A stretch of 21,017 nt of DNA. It comes from Chrysochromulina tobinii (lineage: Eukaryota > Haptophyta > Prymnesiales > Chrysochromulinaceae). Within the stretch, counting starts at the first letter, position 1. Every line of letters begins with the position of its first letter. The stretch lies in NCBI GenBank assembly GCA_001275005.1, contig JWZX01003290.1, positions 1-21,017 on the forward strand, in the 5' to 3' direction. The notes under the pieces were generated by a model, which did no database searches, had not been told where the DNA came from, and worked only from the letters and a program-made list of their open reading frames with translations. Positions 9,153 to 18,100 of the stretch are shown piece by piece. The translations under genes and the position numbers were made by a program.

Positions 9153-10295
9153 CGCTGCTGGCGAAGCGGGCGAAGCTGAAGCAGAGGCAGACTTGGCCGT
9201 GGTCGCTGAGTTTGAAGGCGGCTCGTTGGTCGAGGTCAACTTCCTCTGCGTCCATAAGAAGCTGCGCTCCAAACGGCTTGCGCCCGTGCGCGCGCCGCTC
9301 TTCGAAGTGTTGGAGATCCAGGTCGCCCTGCCCTTACTATTGACACGTGCGTGCGGCCGCCTCCACTGCTGTCCTCAGGTGCTCATCAAGGAGATCACTC
9401 GTCGTGTCAATCGCCGCGGCCTCTTTCAGGCCACATACACGGCGGGCGTCGTGCTCCCGAAGCCGGTAGCCAAGTGCCGCTACTGGCACCGTTCGCTCAA
9501 CCCCAAGAAGCTCATCGAGGTGGGCTTCTCTCGACTGGCACCTCGTATGACGCTCACACGGACCATTAAGCTCTATCAGCTGCCCGAGCAGCCGCAGGCG
9601 CGTGCCACCTTCTTCGGCCGCTGCTCCACGCGCTGCGCCACTTGCCGCTGACGTCGCCTTCTGCTGCTGCTATGCCACGCCCTCTGTCCACAGACACCCG
9701 GGCTGCGGCCGATGCGCGAAACCGACTGCGAACAGTGTTGCGCAAAGCTCAACGCTTTCCTGACGCAGTTCAAGATCGCCCCACAGATCTCCCTGGCCGA
9801 GTTTAAGCATTGGATGCTCACGCAGACCGGTGTCATCTACTCGTATGTGGTGGAAGATCCCGTTTCGAAGGAGCTGACGGACATGGTCTCGTTCTACGCG
9901 CTGCCCTCTTCCATTCTCGGCAACGACAAGCATAAGACGTTGTGCGCCGCCTATGCGTATTACTACTACCACACGGCCACGCCACTTGCGCAGCTGATGA
10001 ACGACGCGTTGGTCTTGGCCAAACGGCTCGACTTCGACGTGTTCAACGCACTTGATATCCTCCAGGTGCGCCAGAGACTGCAACGCTGAGCGCGCCTATC
10101 TATCCTCAGCCAAAACCTTTCACTCAGCCGCATCCGTGACTGACTGCCGCGCCTTCTTCCGCGCACCGTTGGCAGAACGAGACCTTTTTGAAGGAGCTCA
10201 AGTTTGGCATCGGCGACGGCAATTTGCAATACTACCTGTACAATTGGCGCGCGCCCTTTGTCCAGCCCAGAGATGTTGGGCTCGTTCTGCTTTGA
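8362..10295 (+). CDS. NMT1: Glycylpeptide N-tetradecanoyltransferase (N-myristoyltransferase)
   Basis: The enzyme transfers myristate from myristoyl-CoA to the N-terminal glycine of cytosolic proteins. Four exons (8362-9285, 9379-9597, 9694-10065, 10176-10295) give 544 residues. [16 protein letters not shown] and [14 protein letters not shown] mark the N-terminal half. Signature 1, EVNFLCVHK, is at about 291-299; [11 protein letters not shown] and [16 protein letters not shown] follow. Signature 2, KFGIGDG, is at 514-520 on the last exon, just before LQYYLYNW and the C-terminal GLVLL, whose leucine carboxylate is catalytic in the family. The first ATG in frame is 8362. Oddities: an Ala/Ser/Pro-rich insertion with 28 consecutive alanines immediately before signature 1; a first intron of 93 nt with no in-frame stop; and a second intron that fits conserved sequence only with a GC donor (9598-9693). 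The length exceeds the roughly 496 residues of human NMT1, largely through the insertion. Confidence 0.95.
9076..9159 (+). repeat. Polyalanine-coding GCN repeat (28 codons) in NMT
   Basis: Twenty-eight consecutive alanine codons of mixed type, ending in a run of pure GCG. The first half uses varied GCN codons, which suggests a tract kept at the protein level, while the GCG run looks like recent slippage. It sits in exon 1 of NMT. Confidence 0.9.
9598..9693 (+). other. GC-AG intron of NMT
   Basis: Conserved sequence runs [10 protein letters not shown] to TPGLRPM, as in other NMTs. That join requires the donor CAG|GCGCGT and the acceptor CCACAG at 9693. The only nearby GT (9602) gives the wrong phase for the only AG available. 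CTGAC lies 43 nt before the acceptor. Confidence 0.75.
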
Positions 10296-10485
10296 GATCC
10301 CGCGTGGAGATCGCGTGGAGGTCGCATAGCCGAGGGCCCGTCGACAAGGAAGGTAGTTGCAAGCACCCCAGCCAAGCGTTTCACGTACCTGTCTGATGGC
10401 GGCCGTGGCATGATGAAAATGTGGGATGGCAGCATGAGAGCGGGTCGGATAAGCGGCGAGGATAAACGGCAAGGCAGCGCCAGGT

Positions 10486-10515
10486 GCAGCCGATGCAGAT
10501 GCAGCCGATGCAGGT
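10486..10515 (+). repeat. Tandem pair of 15-bp units
   Basis: GCAGCCGATGCAGAT (10486-10500) is followed by GCAGCCGATGCAGGT (10501-10515), differing at one position. Non-coding as far as can be seen. Confidence 0.75.
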
Positions 10516-11097
10516 CAGCGGGAGCGATCGCCGTGTCCAAGAGTCGCTGATTTTCGCTGCTGCGAACTGGGTTTGGGTCTCGATGGGCGGGGCGCTGTTG
10601 CGCTTCCAATCGCACGGGGGGTGCGTTCCGCGATGTGAGACGGATACGGTGGGGTCGCATGCCGAGCGTGGTGCGTGTTGTCCATCAGGTAGACCCCGAT
10701 CCGATCGCGAGATCTCGGGTCGCGGGGGGGCGCGCGCGCGTGTGACGTGTGGTGCTAGTGTGGTGCGCGCACACTTTCTGTCCCTTGGATGACTCCAGCT
10801 CGAGTTGTGACCAGGGCCGTGGGCTGGCCGCGGTATCGTCAAACCAGGGTCTGGACCAGGCTCCCCGCGGGGGACCGAGCGGCTGCCGGTGCCGCCCGGG
10901 CGCGCCCCGGGGGCCTGGGTGCTCGCGCGAGTCGCGACACGTGCCGCGGAGCCGCGGTATCGAGTCCGGCCGGGGTCGAGTGGGCGGCGGAGCGCCGGCG
11001 CGGGGTCAGCACGACGTGCGTGCGATAACCGATATGGGCATGACAGGTGTTATTGTCGAACTTTACGCGTCGTTTGTACCGTGATCCGTGTCGTGAG

Positions 11098-11486
11098 TTA
11101 ACGTTATTCAATTAATTATTTCGTTCGCGCGCGCGACCGACGCGAACGGCCGTAATACGGATACGTAACCCGGGGGAACACCCGGCGCGGGACGAGGGCG
11201 GGTTCCGGGTCACCGGGTGTATGTGCGTCGTATGACGAAATGACCCCCGCGGACCGGGTCTCGGAGCCTACGATCCGGGACGACGAATCGCGAACCGGCG
11301 CGGGTCCGCGACGCGCTCTACCGTCGCGCGCGACCCACCGTCCCATACAGCCGCCGTCGTATAGGGGAAAATCGCGTCCACGCGGAATGGTTACCATATA
11401 CCATATTTTAAGTGCTTGCATAATCGATAATGGTCGTTGGTCGTCGCTTCCATAACGTTGGCGAACTCAAATTGCAATAACGTTAA
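11098..11486. mobile_element. Candidate non-autonomous element with TTAA-ended inverted repeats
   Basis: TTAACGTTATT (11098-11108) is the exact reverse complement of 11476-11486. The match continues inward (CAATT against AATTG) with one extra base on the right, giving 16 of 17 positions. Both ends carry TTAA, the target duplicated by piggyBac-type elements, and the 389-bp interior is CpG-rich and non-coding. The termini lack the CCC usual for piggyBac, and no wider target duplication is visible, so this is tentative. Confidence 0.35.
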
Positions 11487-11676
11487 GGTGCCGTCAGGCT
11501 CTAGTGGAGCAGCTTGGCCGATGAGAGGATGCGCGTGAGGGCACGAGAACCCCAATCCGCACACGTCGATGTTGAGAACCCACCGCGCGCCACCGGCGAC
11601 GGCGGCGTACAGGGCCGCCGGGGGGGCGAAGCAAACGCCAAGAACGGCCCTGTACGCCAGCCCCACGATCACCAAT

Positions 11677-13488
11677 CTACAGACCGCAGAAACCTGCGAG
11701 GTGCTGCTCGCTTCGACGAAAACCACCCTGGGGCGTCCATGGCGACAGGAAATCACCGTCACCATTGTTGACGAGACTGCGCTGGTCTCCCGCGGAGACC
11801 GCACTGGTCTCCACTTCAGCGGCGGGAAGCGTCGCACGTTGCGGCTTCTTTGGCCTGCGCGTCTGACTGCTCGACCGCTTTGTGATCGCCTTCTCGTTCG
11901 CCTTTTTGATGTCGTCGTTCACAAGCAGTGTCAGATCCAATCGCACATGCTGAACAATCTCATTCGGATCGCACAGCGTGTCGAGGCGCATCGTGACGAT
12001 CGCCGGCACGAGCACGGAGTCGTTCAGGGTACACTCTCCGGACAGCAGCCGTTCCACCTCCTCTGCCCGTGCGGCGACCTCATCAGCGATGACCGTCGAG
12101 CGGGACGAAGGCAACGTCCGCTGAGTGCGCAAAGATCCGGGGCTAGAGGCGGACGGTTCTTTGCTTGGGGGTGGCGGGAGTGGTGATGGCAGTGCTGGCT
12201 CTTCCTGAAGGTAACGGCCGCTGACGGAGAGCTGGAGCTGAACGCGGCCGTTCTTCTTGACGCGAAAGGCCAGCCGCATGATGCGCGGCGGCTTTGGTAC
12301 CGTTGGGGCGTCGGGGAGAATGGGCGGCAACGCCGCCGCCGTTGCCGTTGCGGCGAGCCCCTTTTTCGCAGTTCGCCTCGCGCTCACGTCAACGGGAGGC
12401 AGATGGCCAGGCTTACGCGCGTGCTGGCGTGGAAATTCCGCCAGAGAACTTGGCCGCTCACCGGCGTCATGGCTGTGGATGGGGGATAGAGGGGGATGCG
12501 AACCGCCAAGCGGTGTCGAAAGAGTGGGCCGAACGAGTGGCGGCAAGAGGGACCCTGACGACTTTGATGGCTGGATGATTGGGCGCACGGAGGACGTGGT
12601 GAGGGCGCTGACTGCGCCCAGGCGCGCAGCGAGGAGAGACGACTCCTTTACCCAGACGGCTCGTGCTCGGACCTGCCGATCAGCAATCTTGTTGCGCTTT
12701 TGGTCCAACAGACGGCCGAGCTCCAGGTTGCTCTCGTGCGACGCTCGAACGTGCTGCTGATGTTGTAAATCGCTGGCTGAGGGTCGAAGGGCTGCTGCTC
12801 GAGCGTCCATGAGAGCTGCCAATTCGTTTGCGTTCTCGAGCGCTTGGCGTGTCGCCGCCAGTCGCTCCTGGCTCATCAAGCGTACCACTTCCCGCCCCTT
12901 CTTGGCTCCTTCTACTTGCCCGAGCAGCGGGGGCTTCAATGCTTGCAACAGAGATGGCATGGACTGCGAGTTCTTGGGGTTGGTGTCTCGTTTGCGGCGC
13001 GGCAGTGGCTGTGCATCAGTCGAATAGGAAAGCTCTAGCTGCGCGTGGCCACTCTTCGAAACCAAGAACCAAAGGCGGATGATCAGTTGAGCGCCATGTG
13101 CCGCTCTCACGTGGGAGCGCAAGACCGGTTGCCGCCTTGGGCTCGTGGTACCCTTGGGCTCGGTCACACGCTTGCGTCGTCGCGCCACCGGATGAGCGTC
13201 GATCAAGGGTAGGAGCTCGAGCTGCAAGTTGCCATCCTCCGAAACGAGAAAGAAAGGGCGCATGATTGGCGGGTGTGGGGTAACGCCCTGTTCCTTCGCT
13301 GTTCTGTCCGCCTCATTCGTCGCGGGGCCAGGAACTAGTTGCCCTCGGACCTGGGCCTTGGTCCAGGTCTCGCCCTCGGACCAGGGCCTCGGAGTTGCCA
13401 TCGACAGCGGAACACGTCTGCAGTCCGCCAAACTTGCATCTTGAAACGGTTCGTGCGACCTATTTGGAAGGAACTCTCCCATGCCCAT
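11677..13488 (-). CDS. Uncharacterised basic protein with a motif repeated three times
   Basis: I do not recognise this family. From the ATG at 13488 it encodes 603 residues in one open exon (13482 and 13401 are alternative ATGs). The frame stays open upstream through the tRNA gene, so the true start must lie below about 13515. A motif of pattern I-[MI]-R-x2-F-x-V-x3-G-x2-Q-L-x-L occurs at 13266-13168, 13083-12988 and 12282-12208. The first two copies each end in DA-[HQ]-P followed by a basic cluster (RRRKR, RRKR), which is NLS-like. Between copies 2 and 3 is a helical, Gln/Arg/Glu-rich stretch that may be a coiled coil, then Ser/Pro-rich low complexity. A more ordered C-terminal part contains LCDPNEIVQHVRLDLTLLVN. 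Stop TAG at 11677-11679. A spliced alternative 3' end is possible because an overlapping frame is open to 11391. No function is assigned. Confidence 0.62.
   Translation of the reverse strand: MGMGEFLPNRSHEPFQDASLADCRRVPLSMATPRPWSEGETWTKAQVRGQLVPGPATNEADRTAKEQGVTPHPPIMRPFFLVSEDGNLQLELLPLIDAHPVARRRKRVTEPKGTTSPRRQPVLRSHVRAAHGAQLIIRLWFLVSKSGHAQLELSYSTDAQPLPRRKRDTNPKNSQSMPSLLQALKPPLLGQVEGAKKGREVVRLMSQERLAATRQALENANELAALMDARAAALRPSASDLQHQQHVRASHESNLELGRLLDQKRNKIADRQVRARAVWVKESSLLAARLGAVSALTTSSVRPIIQPSKSSGSLLPPLVRPTLSTPLGGSHPPLSPIHSHDAGERPSSLAEFPRQHARKPGHLPPVDVSARRTAKKGLAATATAAALPPILPDAPTVPKPPRIMRLAFRVKKNGRVQLQLSVSGRYLQEEPALPSPLPPPPSKEPSASSPGSLRTQRTLPSSRSTVIADEVAARAEEVERLLSGECTLNDSVLVPAIVTMRLDTLCDPNEIVQHVRLDLTLLVNDDIKKANEKAITKRSSSQTRRPKKPQRATLPAAEVETSAVSAGDQRSLVNNGDGDFLSPWTPQGGFRRSEQHLAGFCGL
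12208..12282 (-). repeat. Third copy of the I-x-R-L-x-F motif
   Basis: Encodes IMRLAFRVKKNGRVQLQLS and a short tail. It shares I-M-R, F-x-V, G and Q-L-x-L positions with the two upstream copies, about 265-325 codons away, and lacks their basic tail. Confidence 0.7.
12988..13083 (-). repeat. Second copy of the motif, with basic tail
   Basis: Encodes IIRLWFLVSKSGHAQLELS followed by a spacer, DAQP and RRKR. It is the copy closest to 13168-13266; DNA similarity between them is partial, so the duplication is not recent. Confidence 0.75.
13168..13266 (-). repeat. First copy of the motif, with basic tail
   Basis: Encodes IMRPFFLVSEDGNLQLEL, then DAHP and RRRKR. Starts 61 codons before the second copy. 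Confidence 0.75.
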
Positions 13489-13505
13489 TTTGCGGAAGGG
13501 GGGTG

Positions 13506-13511
13506 AAAAAA
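13506..13511 (-). terminator. RNA polymerase III terminator (T6)
   Basis: Six T on the minus strand begin three bases after the tRNA discriminator base, the standard polymerase III stop signal. Confidence 0.85.
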
Positions 13512-13525
13512 TCATGCAACCGCCG

Positions 13526-13536
13526 GGAATCGAACC
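13526..13536 (-). promoter_or_regulatory. tRNA B box
   Basis: GGTTCGATTCC on the minus strand matches the GGTTCGANTCC consensus for TFIIIC binding. Confidence 0.9.
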
Positions 13537-13567
13537 CGGGTCTCCCGCGTGGCGGGCGAGAATTCTG

Positions 13568-13578
13568 CCACTAGACCA
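13568..13578 (-). promoter_or_regulatory. tRNA A box
   Basis: TGGTCTAGTGG on the minus strand matches the internal A-box consensus TGGYNNAGTGG. Confidence 0.88.
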
Positions 13579-13615
13579 CGGTTGCGACATGAATGATATG
13601 TTGGTCGTTTTCATC

Positions 13616-13624
13616 AAATATATA
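13616..13624 (-). promoter_or_regulatory. TATA-like element upstream of tRNA-Gly
   Basis: TATATATTT on the minus strand lies 31-39 bp upstream of the mature tRNA 5' end, in a local AT-rich patch. Upstream TATA elements at this distance help TFIIIB recruitment in fission yeast and plants. It could also be chance within AT-rich DNA. Confidence 0.5.
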
Positions 13625-13809
13625 CTCAATAAATATGAGCGCTACTGGCGTTCATGCAAACGTATCTACAGAACTTAACTTGACTTGACATTGCCCCACA
13701 CGGAACTCCCAAGGAATGTGCTGCTCTCACAAGGCCGCCCTCAAGCAAGGGGCTGGGAGCGCCCTTGCCTCAAGCATACAATAGTATTCGATTCGCACGA
13801 AATTCATTT

Positions 13810-14397
13810 ATGCGTACCGCGGCCTCCTTCGATCAGGGCGACGCGGTCCCCATGCTGCGGCGCACGCAGTTCAAGGGCGAGCGCACAGACTGGCTTGAGC
13901 TACCAAGTGCCTCGCAGCCCCGTTTCCTGCGTGACCGTACGACCACGCTCGAGCATGTGCAAGCCGACCTGGAGGGCGAGACACACAAGCTCTCAATCGC
14001 GATCCACGGCTTGCGATTTGTTACGCCGTGGATCGTCGTCGCCGACGGCAAGGGCCGCTTTCTTTCACATCTCGAGCTGCGGCTCACGGCGCTCGGCAAT
14101 GATCTTTCGGCAATGCGCATTTTGGATGCCCAGTACGTTGATAACGAGCGGCCTGAGCACATCGCCGTGAGGACGGTTTGGGAGCAGGCCAACGAGAATG
14201 ACCTGGCGTCCGCGCTCGCCTTGACCTTTGCGGCCGCGGCCCCTGCTTGCTACCGTGCTGCTGTGCTGGACATGCACACGGCACGGCTCGCCTGCCTTTG
14301 CGATGCTCATGGACGAGGAGCAGGAGGCGCCGCGCAGGGCGCAGCAGCAGCAGCAGAACACGAGGAGGCACCTTCCCAGTCGGCTTGGAAAGCGTGA
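13810..14397 (+). CDS. Uncharacterised 195-residue protein
   Basis: I do not recognise this product. The first in-frame ATG is 13810 (the frame opens earlier only from TTG) and the stop is TGA. The body alternates strand-like and polar stretches (LSIAIHGLRFVTPWIVVAD, RFLSHLELRLTALGND) with no signal peptide or membrane span. It looks like a small globular domain. The C-terminus becomes Ala/Gly/Gln-rich with a short GCA run near 14341. The open frame is longer than chance would easily give and its composition is protein-like up to about residue 150, but GC-rich DNA readily makes spurious ORFs. An upstream exon or a spliced 3' end is possible. It lies 225 bp from tRNA-Gly, pointing away from it. 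Confidence 0.5.
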   Translation: MRTAASFDQGDAVPMLRRTQFKGERTDWLELPSASQPRFLRDRTTTLEHVQADLEGETHKLSIAIHGLRFVTPWIVVADGKGRFLSHLELRLTALGNDLSAMRILDAQYVDNERPEHIAVRTVWEQANENDLASALALTFAAAAPACYRAAVLDMHTARLACLCDAHGRGAGGAAQGAAAAAEHEEAPSQSAWKA

Positions 14398-15118
14398 ATG
14401 ACCACGGCGCTCGCTCGCACTCCGGACTCTCGTTCGCCGGGACACCGCAGGGCGGCGAAGCGCCAGCGGGCCAGCCCGCGTCGTTGGAGACTCCACCGTG
14501 TGTAGCCCAGCGTAACCGATTGAAGCTCGATCGTTTCACGTTTGAGTGCTCAACGTCATCTCTCGCTCGTAGAGTCCTCACTGGATACTTTACCACCCGC
14601 CAGTGGTATAACATCTGTTGTAAAGGACGAAACTAAGTCGAACGGTACACGACACCTACGTCGCTGGGAGGCGCAAACGCCCGCAAACTCGCGGGCGGCG
14701 CGCCGGCGCGCCGCAGGGCCAGGCGCTCCGGCGCGCGACAAGGGAGCCACAAGGGAGCTCGGCGCCTCGTTTGCGGCGGCCAGCGCGCGGCGCGACGGTG
14801 CGTACTCGCGCCGCTTCGGTTCGGCTCGGCTGTGCACCCATCGTTGATGCTTCACCGTTCTACACTGCGAACTCGAGAGCAATTACTCGAGACCAACCCG
14901 CGGATCGCGCCGCTGTCCGTCTTCGCTCTTCGGGCGCGTCTCCGGCTCGCAGCCGCACCGGGGAGCGCACAGACCCGTTGCGCGAGACGGGGTGGGTGCG
15001 AACGCAAGCACCACGCGGCAGAGCATAGATGGTCGGTGCCCTACGAACACAGTCGAATACAAGGGTAAGCCCCAGTTCGGGCCCGTTACGGCCGGCTGAA
15101 GCGCTGCGTCGCGGATGG
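14398..15118. other. Convergent intergenic region before AlaRS
   Basis: No gene is supported in these 721 bp. It should hold the 3' ends of the 13810 ORF and AlaRS. It contains a 20-bp perfect palindrome (14695-14714) and an 8-bp inverted repeat, CCGCAAAC (14681-14688) with GTTTGCGG (14769-14776), around it. Confidence 0.5.
14695..14714. repeat. 20-bp perfect GC-only palindrome
   Basis: GCGGCGCGCCGGCGCGCCGC equals its own reverse complement. It holds two GGCGCGCC sites. In DNA this GC-rich it may be compositional. Confidence 0.8.
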
Positions 15119-18100
15119 TCATGCACCGACGGCGGCCAAGGACGCCTCTGCGCGCGCCTTGGCCGCAGCCACGGACGCCTTCGCATCCACGCCGGCACCG
15201 CTCCCCTGAGCAGAGGCCGCCTTGCCGCCGCCTTTGCCGCCGACCGGTTCGAGCGCCTTGTTCAACCATTCGTTCGCTGGTAGCGACGACTGCAGTTCCT
15301 CTGGCACAGCAGCGAAGCTGAACACCTTGTTGGCCGGCGCGTCCACGCTCAGAGCGAGCACTGCAAGAGAGGGCTCCGCTTTGGCGACCTTCTGGACAAG
15401 CGTCTGCAGAGACTTGCCGTCAAGGCCGTCAAGCTCGAGGACGATAAAGCGCCCGCCGCTCGCGCTGGCGGCAGCCGCGCTCTCGAGCGCCGTCGACGCG
15501 GCAACATCGATGCGACTCTGGGCGAAGCCCTTGAGCATCTTCTGGACGTCCTTATCGCGCGTAGCAAGCATTTCGCGCAGCTGAGCCTTGAGATGCGCCG
15601 AGACGACACTCTCGTCGACTGAGGTACGCAGGCGAGCGAGTTCTGCGCGGGCTGCCTCGAGGGCGTCCGCCGTCGTGTCCTCCTGGACCAAGCTCAATCT
15701 GTCCACTTGCGAGCGCAACGTCTCACCCTGCGTGATGGCCTGCACGGCCGCCTCACCCGTCAGCCCGACGATGCGGCGGATGCCCTTCGCCACGGCCTCT
15801 TCACTAACGAGGGCGAAGTCAGCGGCCTCGCGCGTGTTGCTTATGTGCGTGCCTCCGCAGAGTTCGATGGAGCTCGACGGCCCATGGCTCTTGGCGGGAT
15901 CCGCCAGCACCTCCGCGACTGAGGGGCCAACTGTAACGACTCTCACCGGATCGGGGTAGCTCTCGCCAAACACGGCGCGCAGGCCCCCGATCTTCATGGC
16001 CTGCGCCAACGGCACGACCGCCGAGTGCACGCCCTGCTCACTCGCAACGCTCTGGCGCACAAGGGCCTCCACCTGCTCCAGCTGGGCGGTCTGCAGCGCC
16101 TTGCCGTACGAGAAGTCGAAGCGCAGTCTCTGGTCGTCGCAGTCGCTCCCCTTCTGATCGACACCGTTGCCCAGTACGGCGAGCAGAGCAGCATTGAGCA
16201 CGTGGGTGAGCGTGTGATTAGGAGCCACCTTCTTGCGGCGCGCGATGTCAACCTTGCAGCTCAGCTCCTGACCCATGGCCAGCGTGCCACGTCGCAGCAC
16301 GCCTGCGTGCAGCACGAAGCCACCATACGATTGAACTCGCTGCACCTCGAACTCAACGTCGTCGCCGGAAAGGAGTGAGCCCACGTCGCACGTCTGCCCA
16401 CCTGCCACACTGTAAAAGGCCGTCCTCTGCGCATGAGCGATGGACGTGGGCGCACGGGGCATGTGTCAGCCAGGCCGTAGGTTTCTGCGCGTAGCAGCGG
16501 GCGGCGCGTGAGCAGCCAGGCCGAGACGGAGGATCCGAGTCGTCGCCGAGTCGCGCGCACTGCTCGGCGGCGCAGCAGTGCGGCACTCACATCGAGCACT
16601 AGGCCCACTGTTGTCTCCTCAGCATTGCCAGCCACCGCCTGGACCCGGTCGACGAAGCCGTCCGCCGTGAAGATCGCCTGCAGCTTGGAGGGCTTCGCTG
16701 GCAGCTCCCACGAATACTTATCCGAGTCGTCTGTGTACGCGTGGCCCTGCGCACCAAGCGCGGCCGTCTGCTCCGCACCCAACGTGAGGCTTCCACCACC
16801 CTTGGCAGCTTGTGCGGCAGCAGCCGAGCGTGCCCGCTGCTGCTTGATCTGCTCGTTGAAGCCCTCCGTGTCCACCTCAAGGCCAGCCTCGCGCGCCATG
16901 AGCTGCGTGAGGTCGAAGGGGAAGCCCATCGTGTCATACAGGAAGAAAGCAGACTTGCCGTCGATGGTCTTGACGCCCTGCGCCTTCACCGTGGCGGCAT
17001 ACGACGAAAACTCCTTGATGCCGCGCGACAGCGTTGATGTGAAGGCCATCTCTTCCTCGGCGATGACCGCCTGCACCTTGCCCAGCTGAGAGCGCAGCTC
17101 CGGGAAGGTGTCACCGAGGCTGGCCGCGACGGTGGGCACGAGCGCGGCGAAGAAGCCCTCCTGCGCGCCGAGCATCTGCCGACCGTAGCGGACGGCGCGC
17201 CGCAGGATGCGCCTGAGCACGTAGCCGCGCCCCTCGTTGGAGGGGAGCGCGCCGTCGGCGATGGCGAAGCTGAGCGTGCGAATGTGGTCGGCGATGACGC
17301 GGTACGCCGTGTCCTTGAGCTTCGGATCCTCGTCGCCCAGCTTGCCGGTGTAAGGCGGAGCGCCCGTGAGTTTCTGAATCTCCGTGAAGAGCGGCATGAA
17401 GACGTCGGTGTCGTAGTTCGAGCGCTTGTCCTGAAGCACTGACACGAGCCGCTCGAAGCCCATCCCAGTGTCCACGTGCTTCGCTGGAAGCGGTCGCAGA
17501 TCGCCGCTCGGCTCGCGGTTGAATTGCATGAAGACGAGGTTCCAGATCTCAAGCACGTCGGGATCGTCATTGTTGACGAGCGCCGCCGCGTCGCGCCCAC
17601 CGATGCGGTCGTAGTGGATCTCGGTGCACGGGCCACACGGGCCAGTATCGCCCATTTCCCAAAAGTTGTCTTTGGCCGAGCCCGGCAGCACGCGTGACTC
17701 TGGCAGGAAGCGCAGCCAGAGCTGCCGCGCCTCCTCATCTGGCGCCAGGCCAAGGCGCGCGTCGCCGCCGAAGTAGGTCGCGTAAAATCGGTCTGGTGGC
17801 AGCCCGTACACCTCTGTCAGCAGCTCCCACGCCCAAGTGATGGCCTCTGCTTTGAAATAGTCGCCAAACGACCAACTGCCGAGCATCTCGAAGAGCGTAT
17901 GGTGGTATGTGTCCATGCCGACGTCCTCCAGATCGTTGTGCTTGCCGCCCGCCCGGATGCACTTTTGCGTGTTGGCCGCGCGCACGAGCGACGCCAGTGG
18001 GCTCGCGGGGTCCGCGTTGCCTAGAAAGACGGGCTTGAATTGCGCCATCCCGCTGTTGATGAAAAGCAGCGTGGGGTCGTTGTAGGGCACGACCGGGGAC

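Larger units (their letters stand above)
10296..11676. other. Gene-poor convergent region, CpG-rich in part
   Basis: No conserved coding sequence is seen in 1,381 bp between NMT and the next minus-strand gene. It holds a tandem pair of 15-bp units (10486-10515) and, from about 10690 to 11370, very CpG-dense DNA. For example, I count 17 CG dinucleotides in the 60 nt at 11281-11340. It also contains the inverted-repeat segment 11098-11486. ORFs here are short and compositionally biased. Confidence 0.55.
13515..13585 (-). tRNA. tRNA-Gly(GCC): tRNA-Gly, anticodon GCC
   Basis: This is a 71-nt intronless tRNA. The acceptor stem pairs GCAACCG with CGGTTGC over seven perfect base pairs, and the discriminator is A at 13515. 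The anticodon stem CTCGC/GCGGG encloses loop CCGCCAC with anticodon GCC, which reads GGC and GGT. The T arm is CCGGG-TTCGATT-CCCGG-like and typical. The D arm (GGTCTAGTGGCAGAAT) resembles plant and some fungal tRNA-Gly. CCA is not encoded, as expected in eukaryotes. Confidence 0.97.

Noticed and set aside
9602-9693. GT-AG version of the second NMT intron
   Set aside because: The GT donor leaves phase 1, which with the only acceptor shifts frame and destroys the conserved GLRPM sequence.
14695-14714. GC palindrome as a regulatory operator
   Set aside because: It lies between converging gene ends in very GC-rich DNA; composition explains it as well as function does.
16986-17753. 255-residue minus-strand ORF
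   Set aside because: Same strand as AlaRS but out of frame with the class II motifs; a shadow ORF.
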